A stretch of DNA of 13,481 bases from contig JAPPNY010000142.1 of the NCBI GenBank assembly GCA_028818385.1, positions 2,076-15,556 on the forward strand, given 5' to 3'. Every line of letters starts with the position of its first letter. The stretch's first letter is position 1. The notes under the pieces are model-generated. The model did not search any database. It saw nothing but the letters and a program-made list of their open reading frames with translations, and was not told where the DNA came from. The stretch comes from Spirochaetaceae bacterium. Lineage in GTDB: Bacteria > Spirochaetota > Spirochaetia > SZUA-6 > Bin103. Made by a program: the position numbers and the translations under genes. Of this stretch, positions 1 through 7,196 are shown one piece after another.

Positions 1-106
1 TTGTCGCCGCCCTTTTTGCGGTTGGGGCGGGCGCTGGGGGGGGGCGAATAATGTTTGCCGGGGCGCACCGGTCTGGTTTGCGCCGCTTTCGGTTAAGTGC
101 TTCCTT
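1..106. other. non-coding edge, no gene recognised
   Basis: This stretch lies downstream of the cupin-like gene on the minus strand. It contains a run of nine G at 36-44 and a GC-rich segment, but I see no reading frame of any length and no convincing stem-loop followed by a T tract. The next gene, if any, lies outside the window. Confidence 0.5.
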
Positions 107-865
107 TCAGAACCGCCGCTCGGGCCGTTCGCGATAGAAGCGTTCCAGCGCCTTGCCGGCCGGCGACAGCTCGCCCTCCAGGCGCAGCCCGCCGTGCGAC
201 AGGTTGATGCTGGCCGCAACCTCCGAGGTTCCCGCAACCTCGCCGCGGTCGGCCGGTGCCGCCTGGTCGACGCCGTCCGTCTCACCCGCGACCGCGTCGA
301 CGGCGTCCACCCAGTGCGGGGTCAGGAGCTGGTTCCACAGGAGCGTGCCCGGCGGCATGGCGTAGCTGAGCACGTCCGCGGAGGTCAGCCCCTCCGGCTT
401 GACCATGCCCGTGCGCCACTCCGGGTCCGCGGCGCGCTCCAGCGGTGCCCACCGGTACGGGTCGGCCAGGCCGTTGAATACCTTGGTGCCATGGATCTGC
501 CAGGCGACCACGTGCGAGACGTCCATGTGGTAGCGACCGGGGACGTGCGCGCCCGAGATGAACACGATCGGGTAGCACCGGTACCAGGTGAAGCCGGCGC
601 GTCCCAAGAACGACTGCCACGGCTCCATCACGTCCTTCCACAGCCCGGCGAACAGGTCGCCGCGGCTGGTGAAGTTGGTGAGCTTGAAGTGGGACAGCCC
701 GAACGGCATCTCCATGACCCGCTCCAGCGGCAGGGCGCGGAACTCGTCGATGAAGCCGTCCTCGCGATAGTAGGGGCTGTCCGGCCGCTCCGGCGACAGG
801 TCGCGCAGGTGCACCCATCGGGACGACGACGGTCGACCTGTTCCTCCCGGAGTGACTGACATCAT
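107..865 (-). CDS. cupin/JmjC-like Fe(II)/2-oxoglutarate oxygenase-like protein
   Basis: A 252-residue protein with the layout of the cupin_8/JmjC-like double-stranded beta-helix proteins. What is seen: an H-x-D pair at residues 113-115 (GRYHMDVSH), a basic segment HGTKVFNG at 126-132 in the place where these proteins often carry a Lys for the co-substrate, and a distal His184 in LLTPHWVDAV, which together form a plausible His-Asp-His iron triad. The family generally hydroxylates small molecules or protein side chains using 2-oxoglutarate and O2; the substrate here is unknown. The protein looks soluble, with no signal peptide. A low-complexity Ala/Asp/Gly stretch at about 188-215 separates the triad from the last beta strands (ASINLSHGGLRL). 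Two adjacent ATG codons (865 and 862) could start it. It is the last gene of the minus-strand row, 35 bp after the EamA gene. A catalytically inactive cupin is an alternative. Confidence 0.72.
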   Translation of the reverse strand: MMSVTPGGTGRPSSSRWVHLRDLSPERPDSPYYREDGFIDEFRALPLERVMEMPFGLSHFKLTNFTSRGDLFAGLWKDVMEPWQSFLGRAGFTWYRCYPIVFISGAHVPGRYHMDVSHVVAWQIHGTKVFNGLADPYRWAPLERAADPEWRTGMVKPEGLTSADVLSYAMPPGTLLWNQLLTPHWVDAVDAVAGETDGVDQAAPADRGEVAGTSEVAASINLSHGGLRLEGELSPAGKALERFYRERPERRF

Positions 866-900
866 GCTCTCTACGCCTCTGTTGGTCCTGGAGTGCGCGG

Positions 901-1806
901 TCAGCGTTCGCGGCGGGCTGCCAGCAGAGCGCCGATGGTGGCCAGAATAACACCAACGACGGCCAGGCCTCCGACCCGGTCACCACGGACGGCGACACCC
1001 AGCACCAGCGCCACCACCGGGATCAGGTAGGTGATGAACGATGCGCGCACCGAGCCCGCGCGGCCGACCAGCGTGCCCATGATCCAGTAGGCGATGCCGG
1101 TACCCACGACTCCGACGGCCAGTACCGCAAGCACGGCGGACCAGCCGAAGGAGGAGCCGCCCAGCCCGTACATGCCGTACGGCGCCGTCCACAGCGCCCC
1201 CAGCGCCGTGACACGCGCCATCACTGGCACCGCCCCGTAGCGCTGCTGCAGCGGCACGGCCAAGTTGACCGCCACGCCGTAGCACAGGGTCGCGCACAGG
1301 ATCAGCGCCACTCCGGCGGCGCTGGTGGCTCCGGGCGCAGCCGTCGACCAGGCGATGGCCGTGACGCCCACCGAGCCGACCAGCAGCCCGGCGAGCCGTG
1401 CCGGCCGCGGCATGCGCCGCAGCAACGCTGTCGACAGGAGCGCTGCGAAGATCGGCATCGCCCCGTTCAGCATGCCCGTCAGCGCCGAGTTCACCCACTG
1501 TTGGGCTACCGGGAAGATCGTGAACGGCACCGCTACCCAGACGAAGGACAGCACCACCACCCGCAGGCGGTCCTCCGGCGCCAGCGGCCGGCGCGCGGCG
1601 GGGACCAGCCACAGGGTCACCGCTCCGCCGGCTGCCCGCAGGAAGGTGACCACTCCGGGCCGGAACGCATCCAGGGCAATGTCGATGAGCAGGAACGACG
1701 CGCCCCAGATCGCCGATATCGAACAGAACAGCGCCCAGTCGGTCGCGGTGAAGGCTCCGGGGTTGGTGCTCTCCGCGGTCGTGAACAGCCGGTTACGGAC
1801 GCCCAT
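901..1806 (-). CDS. EamA-domain DMT-superfamily transporter
   Basis: A 301-residue integral membrane protein with about ten hydrophobic segments in two five-helix halves, the normal size and layout for EamA (RhaT/YdcZ-like) drug/metabolite transporters. The first helix carries the usual WGASFLLI motif (about residues 34-41), and the second EamA repeat begins near residue 165. The C-terminus ends in a short basic tail (AARRER). These proteins usually export amino acids, metabolites or toxic intermediates; specificity cannot be read from sequence. The ATG at 1806 lies only 9 bp after the stop of the DHDPS-family gene, so co-transcription and perhaps translational coupling are likely, as no strong ribosome-binding site is seen. 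In context it would export or import an intermediate of the pathway. The family call is secure, the substrate unknown. Confidence 0.9.
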   Translation of the reverse strand: MGVRNRLFTTAESTNPGAFTATDWALFCSISAIWGASFLLIDIALDAFRPGVVTFLRAAGGAVTLWLVPAARRPLAPEDRLRVVVLSFVWVAVPFTIFPVAQQWVNSALTGMLNGAMPIFAALLSTALLRRMPRPARLAGLLVGSVGVTAIAWSTAAPGATSAAGVALILCATLCYGVAVNLAVPLQQRYGAVPVMARVTALGALWTAPYGMYGLGGSSFGWSAVLAVLAVGVVGTGIAYWIMGTLVGRAGSVRASFITYLIPVVALVLGVAVRGDRVGGLAVVGVILATIGALLAARRER

Positions 1807-1815
1807 GCGCGAGCG

Positions 1816-2742
1816 TCAACGGAGTCCCAGCTCCTCCAGGAGCGGCGGTAACCGCTCCCTCTCCGCTTCGTCCAGCCCACGAAACGGAGCGGACACCGTG
1901 TCGTGCTCGATGATCCCCATAAGCTTCAGCGCGCACTTGATTCCGGAGAAACCGGCACCGGCGCTGCCGCCGGCCCGGATGCGGGTCACCCGCGTCGCGG
2001 TGAGCGTCTCGTGGTGGCAGCGCGCGGCCGTCTCCTCATCGCCGCTCCGGCCGGACTCCCAGGCGCCGGACACGCTGCGCGGCGCCAGGTTGGCGATGCC
2101 GGGGATGATTCCGTGAGCCCCGATACCGGCCATGGTGGCGCGCCACACGGAGCCGACGAACCGGTACAGGTCGAGGTTGCGGCTCCGGCAGAGCATGACG
2201 AGCTGCGCGAACGTCTCGCCCCCGCCGGAGCTGTCCTTGACGCCCGCGACGGTGCCGTCGGCGGCCAGCGCCGCAATGGTGTCCGGCTCGACGGTCACCT
2301 TGACGGTGCTGGGGATGTTGTAGACCCACAGCGGCTGCGCAGAGCGGTCGGCGATGGCCCGGAAGTGGTCGAGCAACTCATCCTGGGTGTTGCTGTAGTA
2401 GTACGGCGGGGTCGCGGCGACACCCGTGACGGGACAGTCACGGAGCGCCTCGGCGGCCGCGATGGTGGCCCGGGTCGCGGGCGCGGAGACGTTGCCGATC
2501 ACCGGCACGCGGCCGGCCGCCTCGTCCACCACGGTCTCGATCACCAGCCGGCGGGCCGGCTCGTCCAGCGCAGCGAACTCGCCCGTCGTGCCGGCTGCCC
2601 AGATGCCGTGGACGCCGCCGCCGATGACGTAGTTCGTGAGGCGCCGCAACGACGCCACGTCGACCTCCTGGTCCGGCTTGAGCGGCGTGAGAATCGGCAC
2701 GACCACGCCGCGCATGTCCAGGTCGCCGTCTGCTTCGTTCAT
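1816..2742 (-). CDS. DHDPS/NAL-family (DapA-like) lyase or aldolase
   Basis: A 308-residue (beta/alpha)8 barrel of the dihydrodipicolinate synthase / N-acetylneuraminate lyase family, typical length. What is seen: the GTTGEF loop at 51-56, the catalytic-tyrosine motif VYNIPS (Tyr141), and the Schiff-base lysine in GVKDSSG (Lys169). These class I enzymes form or cleave a carbon-carbon bond between pyruvate and an aldehyde, or dehydrate sugar acids. The genomic setting (dehydrogenases, TPP enzyme, no lysine genes) argues for a catabolic aldolase or dehydratase rather than lysine biosynthesis, so I do not assign dapA. The ATG at 2742 is supported by a strong AAAGGAG about 9 nt upstream. It follows the small antitoxin-like gene by 69 bp and precedes the transporter by 9 bp. 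Keto-deoxy-gluconate aldolase or 5-dehydro-4-deoxyglucarate dehydratase activities are alternatives within the family. Confidence 0.88.
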   Translation of the reverse strand: MNEADGDLDMRGVVVPILTPLKPDQEVDVASLRRLTNYVIGGGVHGIWAAGTTGEFAALDEPARRLVIETVVDEAAGRVPVIGNVSAPATRATIAAAEALRDCPVTGVAATPPYYYSNTQDELLDHFRAIADRSAQPLWVYNIPSTVKVTVEPDTIAALAADGTVAGVKDSSGGGETFAQLVMLCRSRNLDLYRFVGSVWRATMAGIGAHGIIPGIANLAPRSVSGAWESGRSGDEETAARCHHETLTATRVTRIRAGGSAGAGFSGIKCALKLMGIIEHDTVSAPFRGLDEAERERLPPLLEELGLR

Positions 2743-2746
2743 CGAT

Positions 2747-2760
2747 GTTGCTCCTTTGTC
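2747..2760 (-). promoter_or_regulatory. strong Shine-Dalgarno for the DHDPS-family gene
   Basis: Read on the minus strand this is gacaaaggagcaac. The AAAGGAG core is close to the anti-SD consensus and spaced for the ATG at 2742. It fixes that start and is stronger than the sites of the neighbouring genes in this row. Confidence 0.7.
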
Positions 2761-2811
2761 TCAGCTTGAGTGCGGGGCTGCCTGCATCCCTTCTGTCGCA
2801 GCCGGCCGGCA

Positions 2812-3057
2812 CTAACCGCGCAGGTACCTGGCTTTCAGATGCTGGCACCTGGCGTCGCCGAGATCCACGATCTGATCCATCGGTATTTCATCGGCGACAT
2901 CGCGAACCAGCGGGTCGACATCGTCCGCATCCTGGTCGTCGGCGGTGATCCGCCGCAGGCAGCTCGAAACGAGGTCCGCGAGACTCCTGTCGTGTCGGCG
3001 CGCATACCGCTTTGCCTTGTCGATCAGGTCTCTGTCTACGCTGAGAGTCAGTTTCAT
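2812..3057 (-). CDS. DUF6364-type ribbon-helix-helix antitoxin-like protein, no toxin beside it
   Basis: An 81-residue protein counted from MKLTLSVDRD. The N-terminal beta strand MKLTLSV followed by two helices (DLIDKAKRYARRHDRSLADLV) and a C-terminal tail PLVRDVADEIP...LKARYLRG match the layout of DUF6364 proteins, small MetJ/Arc-like RHH proteins usually annotated as antitoxins and often paired with PIN-domain VapC toxins. An in-frame ATG at 3087 would add ten residues and overlap the end of the Ldh gene; I prefer 3057 because family members start directly at the beta strand, though neither start has a clear SD. The 69 bp after it and the flanking genes encode no toxin, so it is an orphan antitoxin or a local transcription factor. 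It sits co-directionally between two enzymes, 19 bp after the Ldh stop, so it could autoregulate or tune the operon. Function beyond DNA binding is inference. Confidence 0.75.
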   Translation of the reverse strand: MKLTLSVDRDLIDKAKRYARRHDRSLADLVSSCLRRITADDQDADDVDPLVRDVADEIPMDQIVDLGDARCQHLKARYLRG

Positions 3058-3076
3058 GCGATCGAGCATGGACGGG

Positions 3077-4147
3077 CTACCGGTCATCCATGCCGCCGAT
3101 GCGGGGAATGCCGATCTCGTCGGCCAGCACGTCGAGGAGCTCGACGGTGGACGCGTCCAGCGGGACGCCGTCGCGCAGGCGCTCGGCGGCGTTGCGCGAC
3201 TCGGGCTCGCCGGGCATGAGGACCTCCGTGAAGCCCGGCTGGGTCGCCGAGCTCTTCAGCCACTGCGAGTACTCGTCGACGATGGCCCGCATCGCGTCGG
3301 CCCCGCCGAGCGCGTCGGGATCGATGGCGGTCAGCAGGAAGTGGTTGCGGAAGCTCCCGGCCATCACGCCGACATGCGAGCCCGACAGGGACCCGCCGAG
3401 CAGGTCCGCCATCACCGCAAGGCAGTAGCCCTTGTGACCGTTCACGCCGCCGAACGGGAGGATCCCGCCGCCTCGATAGACGTCGTTGGGGTCGGCGCTG
3501 GGGTGTCCGCCGGCGTCGATGAGCATCCCCTCGGGCATGGTCCGCCCGGCGTTGCGGTACACCTGCACCTTGCCTTCGGCGGTCGCGCTGGTGGCGATGT
3601 CCATGACCACCGGCTCGTCGCCGCCCGGTATGGCGATCGCGATCGGGTTGGTGCCGAAACGCGCTTCGCGGCCCCCCCAGGGCACGACGAACGCGGCATG
3701 CACCAGGCCGCAGAAGAGCTGTGCCACCAGGCCTTCCTCGGCGAGGCGCAGCACGTAGGAGCCGGAGCGCCCGATGTGGGCGGCGTTCTTGACGCTGACG
3801 GCGGCGACGCCGACGGCCCTTGCCTTGCGCCCGGCCAGTTCCACGGCCAGGTACCCGGCCGGCGCGCCCCAGCCCGCGCGCGCGTCGACCACGGCCGTGC
3901 CGGCGGTCTCGGATTCGACCGCCGGCAGCACGGCGGGGTCGATCTGGCCCGACTGGACGGCGTCGTGGTACTGGCGCAGGCGCATGACCCCATGCGACTC
4001 GAGCCCCGCCAGGTTGCCCTCGACGAGGTGGCGCGCCACCACCGCCGCCTGCTCCGGCGCGGTGCCCGTGAATTCGATCACCTCCTCGGCGAAGCGCTGG
4101 AGCTCGTCGGCGTGGTACACGGATGGTGTGTCGCTGGTGTCTGGCAT
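3077..4147 (-). CDS. Ldh-family (type 2 malate/L-lactate/sulfolactate) NAD(P)-dependent dehydrogenase
   Basis: A 356-residue protein of the malate/L-lactate/ureidoglycolate dehydrogenase family, which is unrelated to the Rossmann-fold LDH/MDH enzymes. What is seen: SHGVMRL at 51-57 holding the catalytic His, the NAAHIGRSG block at 121-129, FGTNPIAIAIP at 164-174 (nucleotide-binding region), and VNGHKGYCLA at 235-244 with the conserved Lys. Known members oxidise 2-hydroxy acids such as malate, lactate, ureidoglycolate or (R)-sulfolactate, or reduce the matching keto acids or imines, in the cytoplasm. Length is normal. The ATG at 4147 is 24 bp after the alcohol dehydrogenase stop, with a G-rich but closely spaced SD. 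Next to a TPP keto-acid enzyme and a DHDPS-type lyase, a 2-hydroxyacid/2-ketoacid role is the natural reading. The exact substrate is not assignable. Confidence 0.9.
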   Translation of the reverse strand: MPDTSDTPSVYHADELQRFAEEVIEFTGTAPEQAAVVARHLVEGNLAGLESHGVMRLRQYHDAVQSGQIDPAVLPAVESETAGTAVVDARAGWGAPAGYLAVELAGRKARAVGVAAVSVKNAAHIGRSGSYVLRLAEEGLVAQLFCGLVHAAFVVPWGGREARFGTNPIAIAIPGGDEPVVMDIATSATAEGKVQVYRNAGRTMPEGMLIDAGGHPSADPNDVYRGGGILPFGGVNGHKGYCLAVMADLLGGSLSGSHVGVMAGSFRNHFLLTAIDPDALGGADAMRAIVDEYSQWLKSSATQPGFTEVLMPGEPESRNAAERLRDGVPLDASTVELLDVLADEIGIPRIGGMDDR

Positions 4148-4171
4148 GGGGTCCCCCGGGAAGTGTGCGGC

Positions 4172-5266
4172 TCAGTCGAAGATCAGCACGCCGCGCTTGT
4201 GGCCGCCGGCGAGCATGTCGGCGTACCCCTCGTTGATCCGGTCGAGGGAGTAGCGCCTGGAGATGAGCTCGTCCACGAGCAGCCGGCCGTTGCGGTAGAG
4301 GCCGTGCAGGCGGCCGAACTCGCGGCTCGGATCGGTCGATCCGAAGAAGGAGCCGAGGATGCGTCGCTGGTTGACGTGCAGGTCGAGTCCGGGGAACGAG
4401 GTCGTGCTCCCGTCCGGCGCCACGCCGACGATGACCAGCGCGCCGCCGCGACGCGTCGCCTCGTACGCGGCCTCCTGCACCGCGGGCGGCCCCACGGCCT
4501 CGAAGGCGTACTCGACGCCCCGGCCGCCGGTCAGCTCCTTTATCTTTTCATGCGCGTCCTCGCCTGCCGGCACGAAGTGGGTGGCGCCGAACTGCCGGGC
4601 GATCGCCTCCTTGGCCGGGTCGCTGTCCACGGCGATGATCGGCCAGGCGTTGCTCAGCCGGGCGCCCTGCACGACGTTGAGCCCCACCCCTCCGCAGCCA
4701 TAGACGGCCACGCTGTCTCCCGGCCGAATGTCCACGGTGTTGAGCGCGGCGCCGACGCCGGTGGTGACGCAGCAGCCGACCAGCGCGGCCACCTCGAAGG
4801 AGATGTCGTCGGCAAGGGGCACGCAGCTCTCGACCGGCGCGATGGTCTGCTCCGTGAACGTGGACAGCACGCTGAACTGACGAGCGGCTTCGCCGGCGAT
4901 GCGAAAGCGGGTGGAGCCATCCGGCATGGTGCCGTTGCGCCAGTCCCAGAAGGTCTCGCACAGGCCGGCCTCGCCCCGCAGGCAGTAGTAGCAGTGCCGG
5001 CAGGCGGGCGCCCAGTTGAGCGCCACGCGCTGTCCCCTGCGCAGCGTGGTGACCCCCTCGCCGACCTCCTCGATGACGCCCGCGCCCTCGTGGCCGAGAA
5101 TGACCGGGAGGTCCCGCTCCAGGAGGCCGTGCACGAAGTGCCAGTCGCTGTGACACAGGCCCGCCGCCTTCAGCTTGACGCGAACCTCGCCCGTGCGGGG
5201 CGGCAGCAGCTTCACCTCCTCGATCGCGAAGGGGCCGCCGACCCGGTGCAACACCGCTGACTTCAT
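4172..5266 (-). CDS. zinc-dependent alcohol dehydrogenase, MDR superfamily
   Basis: A 364-residue protein starting MKSAVLHRVGGPF. It carries the catalytic zinc Cys and neighbours (GLCHSDWH, about residue 36), the GHEGAGVIEEVG motif near 60 with the second zinc His/Glu, the structural zinc cluster C-x2-C-x2-C-x7-C (CRHCYYCLRGEAGLC, about 89-103), the third catalytic Cys in VGCCVTTG, and the Rossmann fingerprint VYGCGGVGLNVVQGA. The layout resembles class III / benzyl-alcohol-type dehydrogenases, which oxidise primary alcohols or reduce aldehydes with NAD(P). A longer frame to 5326 exists, but the family N-terminus and the ATG at 5266 fit better. The gene follows the TPP enzyme, separated by the 130-bp palindromic element. 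It could therefore reduce or oxidise the aldehyde made by a TPP-dependent decarboxylase (inference). S-(hydroxymethyl)glutathione or mycothiol adducts are alternative substrates. Confidence 0.92.
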   Translation of the reverse strand: MKSAVLHRVGGPFAIEEVKLLPPRTGEVRVKLKAAGLCHSDWHFVHGLLERDLPVILGHEGAGVIEEVGEGVTTLRRGQRVALNWAPACRHCYYCLRGEAGLCETFWDWRNGTMPDGSTRFRIAGEAARQFSVLSTFTEQTIAPVESCVPLADDISFEVAALVGCCVTTGVGAALNTVDIRPGDSVAVYGCGGVGLNVVQGARLSNAWPIIAVDSDPAKEAIARQFGATHFVPAGEDAHEKIKELTGGRGVEYAFEAVGPPAVQEAAYEATRRGGALVIVGVAPDGSTTSFPGLDLHVNQRRILGSFFGSTDPSREFGRLHGLYRNGRLLVDELISRRYSLDRINEGYADMLAGGHKRGVLIFD

Positions 5267-5357
5267 TGCCGGGAACCTATCCCCGCCGGCCGCGCCGCGC
5301 AACCTCGCCGGCCGACATCCGGACACGGACGCCGACGTGTCGGCGCCGCCGCGATCC

Positions 5358-5375
5358 TAGTACCCCTTCAAACTG
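5358..5375 (+). repeat. left terminal inverted repeat of the MITE-like element
   Basis: 18 bp, perfect match to the reverse complement of 5470-5487. It is followed directly by a second partial inverted copy (agtttgggggta, 5377-5388), so the left end alone can also fold as a small hairpin. Confidence 0.85.
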
Positions 5376-5469
5376 TAGTTTGGGGGTAGCGTGCTACGGG
5401 AACTCGGCCTGTGCGCGCTGTTCCAGCGCGCTTGCAGCCCGTGTAGCGACCTGTGTCACCCGTCGACAT

Positions 5470-5487
5470 CAGTTTGAAGGGGTACTA
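5470..5487 (-). repeat. right terminal inverted repeat of the MITE-like element
   Basis: 18 bp, perfect inverted copy of 5358-5375. Its last three bases (cta, 5485-5487) are the TAG stop codon of the minus-strand TPP-enzyme gene. Confidence 0.85.
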
Positions 5488-7155
5488 TTCGGGCAGCCAG
5501 GCCTTCGGGGCGATGCCGTCGACGTGACTCTTGACGTCCATGACCACCGGGCGGTTGGCCGCGAACGCCTTGGCGAGGGCGCCCTGCAGGTCGCCCGGCC
5601 TGTGGACCGTCAGCCCCATCGCGCCCATCGACTCGGCGATGGCGGCGAAATCGGCATCCGGGAACAGCCACTGTTTGTCGGAGGCCGGCGAGCGGCCCTC
5701 GTAGCTCTCGACGCCGTGCTTCTCCTGGTTCAGGGAGTGGTTGTTGTTCACCAGGATGACGACGTTCAGATGCTCCTTGACCGCCGTCTCGATCTCGGCG
5801 AGGTGGTACCAGATGCCGCCGTCGCCGGTGAAGCACAGCACCGGCCGCTCCGGGGCCGCGCACTTGGCGCCCAGCGCCGCCGGCAGCCCCCACCCCAACG
5901 AGCCCGCACAGCGGAGGTAGCTCTGGGTGGGGTGCTTGAAGTCCAGCATGGTGCCGGTCCACACGCCCGAGTGGCCGGTGTCGGACACCAGGATGGCGTC
6001 GGCCGGCAGGTGCTCGCTCAGCTCGCGGCAGATGCGCTCGGGCCTGGCGGGCGCGACGTCGGAGCCCCAGTGCTCCTCGACGCTCTCCTTCCAGTCGCGG
6101 ACGAGCGTGCGCACCTCGGCCAGCCAGGCGCCGCGGTCCGGTCCCGGCTGCGCCGCGTCCAGCATCGCCGCCAGCGACGCCCTGGCGTCCCCCTGCAGCC
6201 CCACCTGCACCGGGTAGTTGCGGCCGATCTCCGCCGGATCGATGTCGAGCTGGATGACCGGCGTGCCCTGCGGCGGAACGCGGAAGTCCAGCGTGAGCTG
6301 TCCGCCGGTGTGGCTGCCGATGAAGAACACCAGGTCGGCCCGGCACAGGATGCGGTTGGCGCACTCGCGGGAGTAGTTGCCGGGCGTCCCCACCGCCAGC
6401 GGGTGGTCGGCCGGGAACATCGCCTTGGCGTTGAGCGCCGTGGCCACCGGAATCGACAGCTTCTCGGCCAATGCGATCAGCTCGTCGCGTGCGTCCGAGG
6501 CGGTCACGCCGCCGCCGGCGACGATCACCGGCCGGGCGGCGTCGTTCAGCACTCGGAGCGCCTCGGCGATCGCCGCCGGGTCGGCCACCGGCCGGAACGG
6601 CGGCACGCGGGTGAACTGCCGCTCCACGACCACCTCGGCATCGAGTTCGCCTTCGGCGATCACCAGCCCGCTGATCTGCTCCAGGTCGAGATGGGTCGGC
6701 CCGGGCGTGCCGGTCACCGCGCTCCGGAACGCCTGCCGCAGGTACACCGGCAGCATGTCGGCGGCGTGCACGCAGGCGCTGTACTTGGTGACGGCCGCGA
6801 ACGGCGTGACGTGATCGACCTCCTGGTACGAGTGGCGCTGCTGGTGGAACTGGCGCTCGCGGCCGGTCAGCGCTATGACGGGCGAGCAGGCCAGGAAGGC
6901 GTCCTGAAGGCCGGCAGCCAGGTTGGCGGCCCCGACCGACTGGGCCATCACCAGCGACGGGCCGCGGCGGACGCGCGCGTAGCCGTCGGCCATGTAGGCG
7001 GCCGCCTTCTCGCCGTGGGGCTGGATGGCGGTCACGCCCAGCTTGCCCATCTCCAGGATGGCGGGGGGCATGATGTAGGGCATGTAGAAGACGTGCGTGA
7101 GGCCGTAGCCGTAGACGGTCTCTGCGACGAAGCGGGCGCCGGTCATTGTGGGCAT
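5485..7155 (-). CDS. thiamine-diphosphate-dependent enzyme, acetolactate synthase / 2-keto-acid decarboxylase family
   Basis: A protein of 556 residues when started at the ATG at 7155. It has the three domains of the POX/ALS-type ThDP family. The N-terminal PYR domain holds the cofactor-activating Glu in QPHGEKAAAYMADGYARV (Glu49); the central domain covers roughly 190-330; the C-terminal PP domain has the GDG...NN metal/diphosphate motif from about residue 444 (TGDGGIWYHL) to VNNNHSLN about 30 residues on. Family members decarboxylate 2-keto acids or ligate the activated aldehyde to another carbonyl. An ATG at 7146 (MTGARFV) is an equally possible start, and a TTG at 7194 is less likely because it would leave almost no divergent promoter. 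The stop codon TAG is partly made by the adjacent MITE. Next to Ldh- and ADH-type genes, a keto-acid decarboxylase is attractive; the exact reaction is unproven. Confidence 0.88.
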   Translation of the reverse strand: MPTMTGARFVAETVYGYGLTHVFYMPYIMPPAILEMGKLGVTAIQPHGEKAAAYMADGYARVRRGPSLVMAQSVGAANLAAGLQDAFLACSPVIALTGRERQFHQQRHSYQEVDHVTPFAAVTKYSACVHAADMLPVYLRQAFRSAVTGTPGPTHLDLEQISGLVIAEGELDAEVVVERQFTRVPPFRPVADPAAIAEALRVLNDAARPVIVAGGGVTASDARDELIALAEKLSIPVATALNAKAMFPADHPLAVGTPGNYSRECANRILCRADLVFFIGSHTGGQLTLDFRVPPQGTPVIQLDIDPAEIGRNYPVQVGLQGDARASLAAMLDAAQPGPDRGAWLAEVRTLVRDWKESVEEHWGSDVAPARPERICRELSEHLPADAILVSDTGHSGVWTGTMLDFKHPTQSYLRCAGSLGWGLPAALGAKCAAPERPVLCFTGDGGIWYHLAEIETAVKEHLNVVILVNNNHSLNQEKHGVESYEGRSPASDKQWLFPDADFAAIAESMGAMGLTVHRPGDLQGALAKAFAANRPVVMDVKSHVDGIAPKAWLPE

Positions 7156-7196
7156 TGCGATGTGATGGGGACCCCTGTCAGGCTGGTCTGTCAAGT
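7156..7196. promoter_or_regulatory. short divergent promoter region between the two metabolic rows
   Basis: Only about 41 bp separate the TPP gene (minus) from the sulfatase gene (plus), so the two promoters must overlap each other or the coding sequences. I see no clear -35/-10 pair; a palindromic ggggacccc (7167-7175) lies in the middle. Neither start has a good Shine-Dalgarno sequence. The divergent geometry itself suggests co-regulation. Confidence 0.4.

Larger units (their letters stand above)
5358..5487. mobile_element. palindromic MITE-like element with 18-bp inverted ends, TA target duplication
   Basis: The left end tagtaccccttcaaactg (5358-5375) is the exact reverse complement of the right end at 5470-5487. 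The interior is also symmetric: gctacggg near 5394 pairs with cccgtgtagc near 5437, and a perfect 8-bp stem GCGCGCTG/CAGCGCGC with loop ttc (5413-5431) sits exactly at the centre. The outermost TA on each side reads as a target-site duplication, leaving 16-bp ends that begin GTACCCC. Short length, no coding capacity, inverted ends and a TA duplication are hallmarks of MITEs moved by IS630/Tc1-mariner transposases. The right end overlaps the stop codon of the TPP gene. Read as RNA it would form a long hairpin and could act as a terminator or RNA-stability element between two operon genes. A REP-type element or a cellular structured RNA is the alternative. Confidence 0.68.

Noticed and set aside
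36..44. Run of nine G near the window edge as a phase-variable tract
   Set aside because: It lies in no reading frame or recognisable promoter; it could also be a sequencing or assembly artefact.
2945..5260. Very long plus-strand open frame (771 codons)
   Set aside because: It is antisense to the Ldh and ADH genes, whose families are clear. Its translation is rich in Arg/Ala/Gly/His with no domain pattern, as expected for a shadow in high-GC DNA.
4146..7175. ggggtcccc / ggggacccc near the starts of the Ldh gene (about 4147) and the TPP gene (7167-7175) as a shared operator
   Set aside because: The motif is short, G/C-only and lies at different distances from the two starts; it is expected by chance in this composition and partly serves as an SD.
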